Part shown: piece after piece, positions 1 through 8,289 of the stretch
How positions within the stretch are numbered: position 1 is the first letter of the stretch
Layout of the letters: every line of letters starts with the position of its first letter
DNA from: Thermocrinis sp.
GTDB lineage: Bacteria; Aquificota; Aquificia; Aquificales; Aquificaceae
Length of the DNA: 64,000 nt
Assembly (NCBI GenBank): GCA_020833645.1
Contig: JAJHRQ010000003.1
Coordinates: forward strand, 1-64,000
Direction of reading: 5' to 3'
Translations under genes and position numbers: made by a program
Notes under the pieces: generated by a model
The model's database searches: none
What the model was told of the DNA's origin: nothing
What the model saw: the letters and a program-made list of their open reading frames with translations, nothing else

Positions 1-167
1 AGCATTTGACCTTTCCATTCCACCAACGTAAGGCACACACCATTGACCGCCACGCTATCGCCCAACTTTAACTCCCCCAAAGAGCTCCTTACTACCAACC
101 TTGCACCCCCAGGTGTGGGCTTCAGGCTTTCAACGACTCCCACCTCTTCCACTATGCCGGAAAACAT
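1..167 (-). CDS. ribE: riboflavin synthase alpha chain, N-terminal part (runs off the window)
   Basis: Too short for the ORF track. Reading minus from 167 gives MFSGIVEEVGVV, then LGDSVAVNGVCLTLVEW, the typical N-terminal lumazine-binding repeat of riboflavin synthase, which dismutates two 6,7-dimethyl-8-ribityllumazine molecules to riboflavin. About 55 codons are visible; the rest lies beyond base 1. The start is firm because the MFxGIxE beginning is diagnostic of the family. The start A is shared with the TAA stop of upstream pyrK (TAATG), so the two are probably translationally coupled. A flavin-biosynthesis gene directly after a flavoprotein subunit is a sensible pairing, though it may be coincidental. 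Confidence 0.85.
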   Translation of the reverse strand, partial: MFSGIVEEVGVVESLKPTPGGARLVVRSSLGELKLGDSVAVNGVCLTLVEWKGQM

Positions 168-913
168 TATAGAACCACCTCCTCCGCAGGAAAGACAGGT
201 CCCTCGTAGCAAACCCTCAAAAATTTTCCATCTTTTGATGGCACCACACAGCCAAGGCATACACCCCAACCGCAAGCCATGTCCGCCTCCAGAGAAAGAT
301 AAACCTCCCTGCCCTCTGCCATCTCCTTGAGGGCTTTTAGCATCTTTTTAGGACCGCACGCATGAACAACCCAGGATTCATCAAAGTCCTTTAGGGCTTG
401 CAAAACGCTACCCCTTTGCCCCTCGGAACCATCGTCGGTAAAAAGTTTGTGCTCTATGCCATTTTCCTTTAGCCACTCCTTCATTACCAAAAGGTTTGAA
501 CTCCTCGCTCCGTAGCATACAAAGACCTCTTTGCCGAGGGCTTTTAACTCCTTTGCTAAAAGGGAAAGTCCAGGCATGCCTATGCCACCACCTAAAAGAA
601 GATGCCTCTGTCCGTCCAACCTAAAGAGTCTGTTTCCCAGAGGACCAAGAATTTCCACACTGTCGCCTTCCCTAAGCCTTGCCATTAGGGCGGTGCCCCT
701 ACCAACCACTTGGTAGTATATGCTTATGCGGTCCTCTTTTTTGTCCGCAATGGCAAAAGCCCTCCTACCCATAGGGTCAAGCCCACTCCAACCCTTCAAC
801 ATCACAAAATGTCCGGGTTTTATTTCCTCTGGAAAAGGAAACTCCAACTCCATAAGGTAGGTTTGCGGTCCCACCTCTAAGTTTTTTAACACTTTAACCC
901 TTAACTCTTTCAT
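167..913 (-). CDS. pyrK: dihydroorotate dehydrogenase electron-transfer subunit
   Basis: A 248-residue protein of the ferredoxin-NADP reductase fold. It has an FAD-binding RRAFAIAD at about 50-57, an NAD-binding glycine stretch GGGIGMPGL at 108-116, and a C-terminal 2Fe-2S site with cysteines at 214, 219, 222 and 235 (CGWGVCLGC...C), the PyrK spacing. In PyrDB-PyrK enzymes it passes electrons from dihydroorotate oxidation to NAD. pyrD is not in the window. Related SudB/GltA-type subunits share this architecture, so the exact partner is inferred. It overlaps the ABC permease upstream by 20 bases and ribE downstream by one base. Confidence 0.8.
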   Translation of the reverse strand: MKELRVKVLKNLEVGPQTYLMELEFPFPEEIKPGHFVMLKGWSGLDPMGRRAFAIADKKEDRISIYYQVVGRGTALMARLREGDSVEILGPLGNRLFRLDGQRHLLLGGGIGMPGLSLLAKELKALGKEVFVCYGARSSNLLVMKEWLKENGIEHKLFTDDGSEGQRGSVLQALKDFDESWVVHACGPKKMLKALKEMAEGREVYLSLEADMACGWGVCLGCVVPSKDGKFLRVCYEGPVFPAEEVVL

Positions 914-1880
914 TGCTCTTCCTCAAAAGCTGATCTCCAAGCAGGTTAAAGGCAAAGACCACCAAAAAGAGGGCAACACCCGGCGCCAAAAGCCACGGAT
1001 AGGCACTTATCAGAGGAATATTCCTTGCCTCGGACAGCATGTTGCCCCAGCTGGGTACAGGCTCCGAAACACCCAAACCCAAAAGGCTCAAAGCAGATTC
1101 CCCCAAGATAAAGCCCGGGAAGGAAAGAGTGGCAGAAACGATCAGATAGTAGTAGGTGTTCGGAAGGATATGCTTAAAGAGAATACGGAATGTGCCCGCA
1201 CCGTAGGTCTTCGCCGCATAGACAAACTCCTTTTCCCTCAAAGAGAGCACCATTCCCCTGACCACTCGCGCCAGCCCCGCCCATCCCACAAAGGAAAGAA
1301 TGAACACAATGGTAAGAAAGAGCTCAAAGCTACCCATGTTCAAAGGAAAGACAGACCTCAAAGAAAGCATAAGGTAGAAGGTGGGAATAGAAAGAAGTAC
1401 CTCCACAAGCCTCATCAAAATAATATCCACCCTGCCACCCAAAAGACCGGAGATTCCCCCTATAACCGAGCCCAAAATAGAGGTGGTAAGCACCCCCACC
1501 AAACCAATGGTCAAGGAGACCCTTGCCCCATACACAAGCCTTGAGAATATGTCCCTGCCCAGTTTGTCCGTGCCCAAAAGGTAAAGATGACAGGGCTCTG
1601 CCACCGAAAGGAGCTTAAAGCCGTAGGGTGTTTTACGGAAAAGCTCAAGCTTGCAGGTGGTGTTCGTTTTCTCATAGACCTTAAAGAGAGGGTCCTTTAG
1701 CTCATACTTATGCACGTAAGGTAGAGTAGGTCTGCCATCCTTGAAGAAATGAATACGTGTGGGTGGATGGTAAGGTGCCTGTCTGTTCTGCAGGGCGTAA
1801 GGATAGGGGGCTATGAAGTCTGCCAGAAGGGCAAAGATAACGAAGATAAAAATCACCGTGTACGCAAATCTCAAACCCAC
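894..1880 (-). CDS. ABC transporter permease, DppC/OppC type
   Basis: A 328-residue inner-membrane permease of the binding-protein-dependent peptide/nickel family. An N-terminal helix is followed by a ~90-residue extracytoplasmic insert, then five or six membrane segments. The ATPase-contact (EAA) loop reads EFVYAAKTYGAGTFRILFKH at about 218-237. LGTDKLGRDIFSRL just before the core is the usual DppC/OppC signature. No partner permease, ATPase or binding protein lies in the window; they may be upstream in other operons. The substrate cannot be told. Its start lies 19 bases from the start of the divergent coiled-coil gene, so the two promoters must overlap. Confidence 0.8.
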   Translation of the reverse strand: MGLRFAYTVIFIFVIFALLADFIAPYPYALQNRQAPYHPPTRIHFFKDGRPTLPYVHKYELKDPLFKVYEKTNTTCKLELFRKTPYGFKLLSVAEPCHLYLLGTDKLGRDIFSRLVYGARVSLTIGLVGVLTTSILGSVIGGISGLLGGRVDIILMRLVEVLLSIPTFYLMLSLRSVFPLNMGSFELFLTIVFILSFVGWAGLARVVRGMVLSLREKEFVYAAKTYGAGTFRILFKHILPNTYYYLIVSATLSFPGFILGESALSLLGLGVSEPVPSWGNMLSEARNIPLISAYPWLLAPGVALFLVVFAFNLLGDQLLRKSNERVKG

Positions 1881-1899
1881 CGCTTATATTTTAAAACTA

Positions 1900-3111
1900 A
1901 TGCTAACACTGATAAAAGAGCCAATCCTCCTTGCCTTCTTGATAGTCTCCTACAACTTTGCCCTGGTGCAACTGTCCCATATGTTGGATGTTAGGCTCTA
2001 TCCATCCTCTCTGTCTGAAAAACTTCACCTGATCTTCTTTTTATCCGCCCTGTATGTAGCCTGGCTCTTTGGTGAGAGGCTGAGGACTGTGGCGTGGATC
2101 GGTCTTCTGTTTGTGTTTAATGTGCTTTTGCAGGCAGTGGTGGAGCAGAGGTTCAGCGTTGTGTTGGAGCAAATGCCCGCCTTTTTAATAACCCTGCTTG
2201 TAATAAAGCTCTTTGAGTCGCCCGTGGAGAAAAGGTGGAGACAGCTCCAAGAGGAAAAGCATAGACTTGAGGAGGAACTTTCAGAAAACCAAAAGGAACT
2301 GATGGAAGCCCTAAAAACTAAAAAGCTATATAAAGAGTTAATTGAAAAGCTCACCAAAGAAAAGTCCGAGCTTGAAAAAAGAATAGAGAGGCTAACGGAG
2401 GAGGAAACAGCAGAAAAAGAAAGGCTCTTGAAGGAAAAGGAAGACATCGTAAAAAAGTTAAACTCCCTCAAAGAAACCCTTAAAGACTACGAGGAAAGGG
2501 TAGAGAGGCTAAAGGAGGCAAACAGAAGACTCTTTGAGATGTTGGAACTTCAACAGGAGAGAACAACCGATAGAGAAGACAGAGAACTTTCAAAGCTCAG
2601 AAGCGAAAGAAAAAAATTAATGAAGGAGCTTTTGGCTTTGGAGGAGCTTTTGAAGGAAGCCTCAAGGGAAAACTTAAGACTTAAAGAGGAAAAGGAAAAC
2701 TTACGCCATCAAGTGGAAGAATTGCAAAGGAAACTCTCTTTGACCCAGCTTCGCTTGGAGGAGTACGAAAGAACAAAATGCACAAAAAAAGAACTCTACC
2801 AAGAGCTGTTGGATTTGGTCCTCGACCGTATAGAGTGGGAAGATCAAGCCCTTGAGGAATTTATCCAATTGGACCACCAAAGAAAGAAGGAGTTTTTAAA
2901 GGAGCTCATGCTTTTAAACATGAAGGAACTGGGAGAGGTCTTTGAAACCATAAAGGGTGTAAAAAACACCTTTAAGCTAAAGCCAAAGGGTGGTAGGATT
3001 TACTTTACCTATGGCAAAGAAAAAACTTGGCGTATTCTCGGTATTCTTGATGAAGAGGACCAAAAGCACAAAGAGAGGTACATAAAGGAGCTTGCTAAAT
3101 GGAAAGAGTAG
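1900..3111 (+). CDS. membrane-anchored coiled-coil protein, unknown function
   Basis: The ORF is open from 1813, but ATG 1900 is preferred: a TATATT box lies 9 bases upstream, and the earlier start would run into the divergent permease. About 403 residues. Three to four hydrophobic segments occupy roughly the first 110 residues. A long highly charged coiled coil (Glu/Lys/Leu heptads, roughly 120-310) follows, then a folded C-terminal domain of about 90 residues containing LDLVLDRIEWEDQALEEF. No enzyme motif is visible. The architecture suggests a cytoplasmic coiled-coil rod tethered to the inner membrane, possibly a scaffold or sensor; that is inference. It overlaps the next gene by 13 bases. 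Confidence 0.6.
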   Translation: MLTLIKEPILLAFLIVSYNFALVQLSHMLDVRLYPSSLSEKLHLIFFLSALYVAWLFGERLRTVAWIGLLFVFNVLLQAVVEQRFSVVLEQMPAFLITLLVIKLFESPVEKRWRQLQEEKHRLEEELSENQKELMEALKTKKLYKELIEKLTKEKSELEKRIERLTEEETAEKERLLKEKEDIVKKLNSLKETLKDYEERVERLKEANRRLFEMLELQQERTTDREDRELSKLRSERKKLMKELLALEELLKEASRENLRLKEEKENLRHQVEELQRKLSLTQLRLEEYERTKCTKKELYQELLDLVLDRIEWEDQALEEFIQLDHQRKKEFLKELMLLNMKELGEVFETIKGVKNTFKLKPKGGRIYFTYGKEKTWRILGILDEEDQKHKERYIKELAKWKE

Positions 3112-4040
3112 CCATCACCGGTGCCACGGGTTTTGTGGGTAGGTATGTAGTCAAGGAGCTTTTAAACAAAGGATACAAAGTTTATGCACTTGTTAGAAAC
3201 GCCAAGAAAGTAAGGGAAATTTTCCCCCAGGGTGTTGATGCCCTTGAGGTGGATTTTTCCGACAAGGATTCTTTAAGGAAAGCCCTTGAGAAGACTCAGC
3301 CTAATTACGTTATCCATCTAATTGGCATACTAGTTGAAGACAGAAGGTCTGGCTCCACCTTTCAAAGGGTGCATTATCTATATGCAAAGAACTTGTATGA
3401 GCTATTAAGGGAGCTATCTCCCAAAAGGGTGGTTCATATGAGCTCCCTTGGTACCCACAAGGACGCCCCCTCTTTATACCACCAAACTAAGTTCATGGCG
3501 GAGGAGTTTCTGAGGACTTCCGGGCTAAAGCATACTATACTGAGACCTTCCATAGTTCTTGGTCCAGAGCAAAGGCTCTTTGCGGATATGTGGAACATTA
3601 CCAAATATCTGCGGGTGGTAGCCTTGCCCGGAGGTGGTGGGTATCTCTTTCAGCCGGTGGATGTTAGGGATGTAGCCTGTGCCTTTGTGAGCGCCATGGA
3701 AAAGGAGGAAGCAGTCAACAGAACTTACGAGCTATGCGGTCCAGACAGGGTTAGCTTTAAGGAACTCTTAGAAGACATCTTTTCCCACTGGAACAGAAAG
3801 GTTCTCCTTTTGCCCGTGCCAAAGGTTTTTATGTATATTGCGGGAAAAGTGGCGGAAAGGGTCCTCAGCCCACCACCCTTTAGCTCAGACCAAATGCTCA
3901 TGATGTGGAGGGATAACATCTGCGGGCTTGACAAGGATGTGGAGTCAGAGGGCGTTAGAAAGCTATGCAACAAAGAGCCCATACCATACAAAGAAAGCTT
4001 GGAGTGGAGTTTGAGGGAGTTTGCTAAAAGAATGGTATAA
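3099..4040 (+). CDS. NAD(P)-binding SDR epimerase, NDUFA9-like
   Basis: A 313-residue extended short-chain dehydrogenase. The Rossmann motif is GATGFVGRYVVKEL at about 8-21. The active-site region has a serine (HMSSLGTH) and YHQTK, the YxxxK pair, and the middle reads FQPVDVRDVA. These place it with NDUFA9/complex-I-associated and nucleoside-diphosphate-sugar epimerase-like proteins. Bacterial members are usually called NAD-dependent epimerase/dehydratase, and their substrate is generally unknown. It is coupled to the upstream membrane coiled-coil gene by a 13-base overlap, so the two are probably one operon; metE follows after 30 bases. Confidence 0.7.
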   Translation: MERVAITGATGFVGRYVVKELLNKGYKVYALVRNAKKVREIFPQGVDALEVDFSDKDSLRKALEKTQPNYVIHLIGILVEDRRSGSTFQRVHYLYAKNLYELLRELSPKRVVHMSSLGTHKDAPSLYHQTKFMAEEFLRTSGLKHTILRPSIVLGPEQRLFADMWNITKYLRVVALPGGGGYLFQPVDVRDVACAFVSAMEKEEAVNRTYELCGPDRVSFKELLEDIFSHWNRKVLLLPVPKVFMYIAGKVAERVLSPPPFSSDQMLMMWRDNICGLDKDVESEGVRKLCNKEPIPYKESLEWSLREFAKRMV

Positions 4041-4070
4041 TTTTCAGTCCAAATTTGCGGAGGTGTTGGT

Positions 4071-6347
4071 ATGAAAACTTTGGCTTATGGATTTCCAAAG
4101 CTCGGTGAAAAGAGGGAGTTCAAGTCTTTGCTTGAAAACTTTTGGAAAGGTAAGATAGACGAGACTCAGTTTATGGATGGAATGAACAACCTCCGTCGGT
4201 GGATGGTGGAGAACTACAGGCAAAATGTGGATATGATCCCCTCCAACGAGCTATCTTACTACGACTTTGTCTTGGACACTGCGGTGATGCTTTCTGCCAT
4301 ACCCTCCCGTTTTGGACAGTATGAAGGCTTAAAAACCTACTTTGAAATGGCAAGGGGCAAGTATGCCCTTGAGATGACCAAATACTTCAACACCAACTAT
4401 CACTACTTGGTGCCAGAGCTGGAAAATGCAGAGCTAAAGCTCTTGAAGAATTACCCCCTTGAGGAGTACAGGTTCTTTAAAGCTATGGGTGTGGAGACCA
4501 TCCCCAAAATCCTTTCACCCTTCACCTTCTTAAAGCTTTCAAAAGCCCTCAAAAGAAAAGAAGAGGGTCCATTCCCCATCCTTGAGCTTTCAAAAATAGA
4601 AGACCAGGCTACCTTTGAAAAATACTTCAACGCAGTTCTTGGAGTTTATGAGGAGATTTTTAAACAGTTAAAGGAGGAGGGTGTAAAAGAGGTTCTTGTG
4701 GAAGACCCAGCCCTCTGCTTGGAACTCGAAGACTATGAGTGGGACCTGGTGGAGGAGATGTATTCGTGCCTTTCAAAATATTTGGACATATACCTTTTAA
4801 CTTACTACGACAGCGTTTCCGACTACCAAAGGTATATAAAACTACCCGTGAAGGCTCTGGGCTTTGACCTTGTTTCCAACAAGGAAAACCTTGAGAATAT
4901 AAGAAGGTTCGGTTTTCCAGAGGACAAAGTGCTCATAGCGGGCGTTATAAACGGTAGGCAGGTTTGGAGGGCATGCTTGGATGAGAAGGTCCGGCTGGTG
5001 GAAGAGCTTAGCAAACATGCTAAGGATGTTATCATTGCTAACTCCTGCCCTCTCTTTCATCTACCCGTTAGCGTAGAGCCGGAAAATGAGTTGGATGCTG
5101 AGCTAAAAGAAAGGCTTGCCTTTGCAAAGGAAAAGCTTTTTGAACTGAGAACCATAAAGTCCGCCCTTGAGGGCGACCAACAGGCAAAGTTGGAGGTGGA
5201 AAGGGTTAAAAAGCTCCTCTCCATTAAGTTTGGAGAGGTTCCTGAGGTTAGGGAAAAGGTAAAGAATCTGCGGGAAGAGGACTTTGTGAGAGGGGTGCCC
5301 TACCAGCAGAGGATAAAGCTCCAGCAGGACATCCTAAAGCTTCCATTGCTCCCCACCACCACCATAGGCTCTTTCCCACAGACGGAGGAAGTCAGAAGGG
5401 CAAGAACCGAATACCGCAATGGTAAGCTAAGCCCCGAAGAGTACGAAAGGTTTATAAAAGAACAGATAGAGAAGGTCATAAGAATTCAGGAGGATATTGG
5501 ACTGGATGTTTTGGTGCACGGGGAGTTTGAAAGGACCGACATGGTGGAGTTCTTTGCAGAAAAGCTTGGTGGAATTGCCACCACCAAACACGGATGGGTC
5601 CTCTCTTACGGTTCAAGGGTCTATAGACCACCCATCATATACGGAGACGTTTATCGCCCGGAACCTATGACCCTCAAGGAAATCACCTACGCCCAGTCTT
5701 TGACCCAAAAGCCCGTTAAGGGCATGCTAACTGGACCCGTCACCATACTTAACTGGAGCTACTACAGAGAAGACATTCCCAAGGAAGAGATCGCATACCA
5801 GATAGCTTTAGCTTTGCTGGAAGAAGTAAAGGATTTAGAGAATGCTGGCATCAAGATAATACAGATAGACGAGCCCGCCTTTAGGGAAGGGGCACCCTTA
5901 AAGAAAAGGGATTGGCCCCATTACTTTAACTGGGCGGTAAAAGCCTTTAGGCTCTGCTCCAAGGCAAAACCTCAGACCCAAATTCACACCCACATGTGCT
6001 ACTCGGAGTTTAACGAAGTCATAGAGTACATATATCAGATGGATTTTGATGTTATATCCATAGAGGCATCTCGGAGCAAGGGAGAGATCTTATCTGCCTT
6101 TGAAAACTTCAAAGGTTGGGACAGACAGATCGGCATAGGTGTTTATGATATACACTCTCCCGCCATACCGGACAAGAACAGCATAAGGCAAATTTTGGAA
6201 AGGGCTATGAAGGTGTTGCCCGTGGAACTACTTTGGGTAAATCCAGACTGCGGGCTAAAAACAAGAAGGTGGGAAGAGGTGGTGCCAGCCCTCAAAAACA
6301 TGGTGGAATGTGCGGAAGAACTGAGAAAAGAGCTGGTTAGTGTTTAG
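4071..6347 (+). CDS. metE: cobalamin-independent methionine synthase
   Basis: 758 residues, the usual MetE length. It transfers a methyl group from methyltetrahydropteroyl-glutamate to homocysteine without B12. The N-terminal half (about 1-380) is the duplicated barrel that binds folate. The C-terminal half begins at [19 protein letters not shown] and carries the zinc ligands in HTHMCYSEF and DCGLKTR plus the EIDEPA-like segment [11 protein letters not shown] good ribosome-binding site (GGAGG) precedes ATG 4071. Its last four bases overlap the end of the convergent DnaC-like gene. Confidence 0.95.
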   Translation: MKTLAYGFPKLGEKREFKSLLENFWKGKIDETQFMDGMNNLRRWMVENYRQNVDMIPSNELSYYDFVLDTAVMLSAIPSRFGQYEGLKTYFEMARGKYALEMTKYFNTNYHYLVPELENAELKLLKNYPLEEYRFFKAMGVETIPKILSPFTFLKLSKALKRKEEGPFPILELSKIEDQATFEKYFNAVLGVYEEIFKQLKEEGVKEVLVEDPALCLELEDYEWDLVEEMYSCLSKYLDIYLLTYYDSVSDYQRYIKLPVKALGFDLVSNKENLENIRRFGFPEDKVLIAGVINGRQVWRACLDEKVRLVEELSKHAKDVIIANSCPLFHLPVSVEPENELDAELKERLAFAKEKLFELRTIKSALEGDQQAKLEVERVKKLLSIKFGEVPEVREKVKNLREEDFVRGVPYQQRIKLQQDILKLPLLPTTTIGSFPQTEEVRRARTEYRNGKLSPEEYERFIKEQIEKVIRIQEDIGLDVLVHGEFERTDMVEFFAEKLGGIATTKHGWVLSYGSRVYRPPIIYGDVYRPEPMTLKEITYAQSLTQKPVKGMLTGPVTILNWSYYREDIPKEEIAYQIALALLEEVKDLENAGIKIIQIDEPAFREGAPLKKRDWPHYFNWAVKAFRLCSKAKPQTQIHTHMCYSEFNEVIEYIYQMDFDVISIEASRSKGEILSAFENFKGWDRQIGIGVYDIHSPAIPDKNSIRQILERAMKVLPVELLWVNPDCGLKTRRWEEVVPALKNMVECAEELRKELVSV

Positions 6348-7000
6348 GAAACATAGACCACTTCGTTCATGTGGAAGAGCTTCCCCACCACCCCGGGGGA
6401 AAGTCTCTCCTCCAAACTGTTTAAAAGGTCTTCCTCGGACTTCTTAAGCTGGTAGTTGGTGGTGATGAGAGTACTAAGTTGATGATTGTAGCGGTATGTG
6501 ATGAGCAAAGAAAGAACCTCTATGCTCCAATCGGAGAGCCTTTCACTGCCTAGGTCATCCAGCACCAAAACAGGAACCCTCATCAAAAACTTTAGCATCC
6601 TACTGTATTTATCTTCCTCGGAGCCTGCGTAAAATCTAAGTTGAAAGAGCATCTCCTTAGTATCAAAGAAAAAGCCTCTTACCCTTTTTTGTTTGTATAG
6701 TGCCTTTAGGATACCCACTACCAAATGGGTCTTTCCCATCTGGGGAGGTCCCACTAAGGTAATGCCCTTGCCCTCCTCGGGATTAAAATTGAAAACAAAT
6801 TCCTTACAGACTTCAAGGGCTCTCCTTTGGGCTGGGGAGATGGGTTGGTAGTTATCAAGCTCCGCACTCCAGAACTTTTTAGGAATGTTTAAAAGCCTTT
6901 GAAAGTTCTCCTCCTTAAACCTACATTGGCACAGTTCAACCACATTACCCTTATCCACAAAGCCCGTTCCCTTACAGATTGGACAGTTTTTGTCTGCCAT
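6344..7000 (-). CDS. DnaC/IstB-like AAA+ ATPase with N-terminal zinc finger
   Basis: 218 residues. An N-terminal cysteine cluster (C6, C9, C24, C26; CPICKGTG then CQC) resembles a small zinc finger. Walker A is GPPQMGKT at 85-92, Walker [10 protein letters not shown] at 145-153, and an arginine-finger region occurs near LEERLSP. This is the architecture of helicase loaders (DnaC/DnaI) and IstB transposition ATPases. With no transposase beside it, a replicative helicase loader is the better guess. No Shine-Dalgarno is visible; a TATAAT lies only three bases before ATG 7000. The N-terminal finger is also seen in other Gram-negative and Firmicute DnaC-like proteins. Confidence 0.75.
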   Translation of the reverse strand: MADKNCPICKGTGFVDKGNVVELCQCRFKEENFQRLLNIPKKFWSAELDNYQPISPAQRRALEVCKEFVFNFNPEEGKGITLVGPPQMGKTHLVVGILKALYKQKRVRGFFFDTKEMLFQLRFYAGSEEDKYSRMLKFLMRVPVLVLDDLGSERLSDWSIEVLSLLITYRYNHQLSTLITTNYQLKKSEEDLLNSLEERLSPGVVGKLFHMNEVVYVS

Positions 7001-7042
7001 GGTATTATATATATATGAGGTTATTCTAAAAATATAAACCTA

Positions 7043-7070
7043 TTGAAAGGTTTTTGGAAAGTGATATAAT
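7043..7070 (+). promoter_or_regulatory. sigma70 promoter inside element copy A
   Basis: TTGAAA at 7043-7048 and TATAAT at 7065-7070, spaced by 16 bases. The same hexamers and spacing recur in copy C although the spacer differs between copies. The predicted transcript start is about 7077, at the base of the first hairpin. Confidence 0.7.
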
Positions 7071-7076
7071 TTTTTC

Positions 7077-7324
7077 CAATGCAAAGCTTTCAGAGCTTGC
7101 TGGATACCCGTTGTGGGGCCACTGGAAGGAACCCTGAAGACGGGAAGGATTGGACAATCCTTGCCATTGTCCAGCAGGTTCTGAAGGTAGCCCTCCTCTT
7201 CCCTGTTCTTGAGAGGAGAATACTCCTCTCCTCCCGCAAGGGAGCGTGGGACAGGGTGATGGAAGGGTTAGTTCCCTTTGAGGCTGGGGGGACGGTCCCG
7301 ATAAGGGATTTTTAGAACAGCCTC
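7077..7324 (+). ncRNA. predicted structured RNA from element copy A
   Basis: The ~245 nt downstream of the internal promoter hold a run of hairpins. First is GCAAAGCT/AGCTTGC. A long-range TGCTGGA/TCCAGCA stem encloses AAGGATT-GGAC-AATCCTT. Then comes a three-way junction CCCTGT[8-bp hairpin][CTCCC-GCAA-GGGAG]ACAGGG, then AAGGG/CCCTT. Last is a 3' stem GAGGCTG/CAGCCTC enclosing TCCC-GATAA-GGGA followed by five T. Stems are invariant and loops vary between copies. Whether it is transcribed, and its function, are not known. It does not match tmRNA, 4.5S, 6S or RNase P motifs that I recognise. A guide-RNA-like relic of a TnpB/IscB element is a hypothesis only. Confidence 0.55.
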
Positions 7325-7356
7325 TGGTATTATATTAATCCCACGGGGAGAAAAAG

Positions 7357-8289
7357 ATGAAAATAGTGATGCTTCTTGCCCTTGCCCTTTTGTCCTCCTG
7401 CACGCCCACTGTAAGGCAGAGCATATTCCCTTACAAAAACAGCAACATAGATGTGGTCAAAAAAGGAAACTTTGGCTTTTCGGAGGAGGAGGAGAGGTTT
7501 TTAGCACGAGAGGCTAAGGTCTTTAACATAGAGATCCCAGACAGAGAAGAAATTAGAAGGTTTGTCAATTACTTTCTAGCAAACAGGCAGTCTTTTGAAA
7601 ATACCCTAAGAAGGGCTAGCTACTACATACCAATAATAGTCCCTATACTGCAAAAGCACGGTCTGCCGGAGGAACTTGCCCTATTGCCCGCAATAGAGAG
7701 TGCCTTCAATCCCTTTGCAGTCTCCCGCGCTGGCGCTGCTGGGCTGTGGCAGTTTATACCCTCTACCGCGAGAAGGTATGGACTTAGGGTAGATGGAGAA
7801 ATAGACGAGAGGTTTGACGTGATAAAATCCACTGAGGCTGCCGCCATGTATCTGAAGGACCTCTACCAGACGTTTAAAAACTGGGAGCTTGCTTTGGCAG
7901 CTTACAACTGTGGAGAAAGTTGCGTAGCAAGGAGGACGGGTGGGGTCAACTTTTGGGAAACGCAGAACTTTCTCCCTCTCGAAACAAAAAATTATGTACC
8001 TGCCTTTTTTGCTGTTTTGCTTCTTACAAGATACCCAGAAAAGTATAGCCTGAACATCAACATGGAAAAGGTCGGCTTGGTGGTAAACAAAGTTCAGGAG
8101 GAAACAAAAGTAGAGAAGGTTTTAACGGACAAGAACCTGAAAGAGAGCGTCTTTAGAGACTTTAACCCTCACATAAGAGGAGATAAAATCCCAGCAGGAA
8201 CTTACATATATTTACCTAAAATGCAGACCGCCCTAAAAGAAGAAAAAACGATCCTACTGGAAAATGGTGCAAAAGTGATAATTAGATGA
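7357..8289 (+). CDS. lytic murein transglycosylase, MltD-like lipoprotein
   Basis: 310 residues. It starts with a lipoprotein signal peptide (MKIVMLLALALLSSC, lipobox LSSC). The SLT/lysozyme-like domain has the catalytic glutamate in LPAIESAFNP, the AGAAGLWQFIPSTAR signature and ALAAYNCGE, as in MltD/Slt enzymes that cleave peptidoglycan glycan strands. The C-terminal ~70 residues (ending GTYIYLPK) resemble a degenerate LysM-like region. ATG 7357 has a weak GGGGAG site. A TATTAT/TATATT-like -10 lies about 25 bases upstream, just after the element. It overlaps bioF by four bases, which suggests a shared transcript. Confidence 0.85.
   Translation: MKIVMLLALALLSSCTPTVRQSIFPYKNSNIDVVKKGNFGFSEEEERFLAREAKVFNIEIPDREEIRRFVNYFLANRQSFENTLRRASYYIPIIVPILQKHGLPEELALLPAIESAFNPFAVSRAGAAGLWQFIPSTARRYGLRVDGEIDERFDVIKSTEAAAMYLKDLYQTFKNWELALAAYNCGESCVARRTGGVNFWETQNFLPLETKNYVPAFFAVLLLTRYPEKYSLNINMEKVGLVVNKVQEETKVEKVLTDKNLKESVFRDFNPHIRGDKIPAGTYIYLPKMQTALKEEKTILLENGAKVIIR

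Larger units (their letters stand above)
7024..7324 (+). repeat. dispersed ~300-bp element, full copy A
   Basis: This stretch is about 94 percent identical to 33816-34113 (roughly 14 differences over the last 245 bases, counted by eye). It starts near TTCTAAAAA and ends at AACAGCCTC. It fills most of the gap between the DnaC-like gene and the transglycosylase. It carries a sigma70 promoter, then hairpins AAGGATT/AATCCTT (7145-7162), GAGAGGAG/CTCCTCTC (7211-7230) and CTCCC-GCAA-GGGAG (7231-7244). The last two are enclosed by CCCTGT/ACAGGG. A terminal GAGGCTG/CAGCCTC stem closes at 7324. Flanking bases outside the element do not match the other copy. No transposase-like ORF is inside. It is probably a non-autonomous mobile element that encodes a structured RNA. 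Confidence 0.8.

Noticed and set aside
7079-7315. 78-residue ORF (MQSFQSLLDTRCG...) as a protein gene
   Set aside because: It lies within the repeat element. The differences from copy C are mostly amino-acid-changing while RNA stems are kept, so the open frame is probably incidental.
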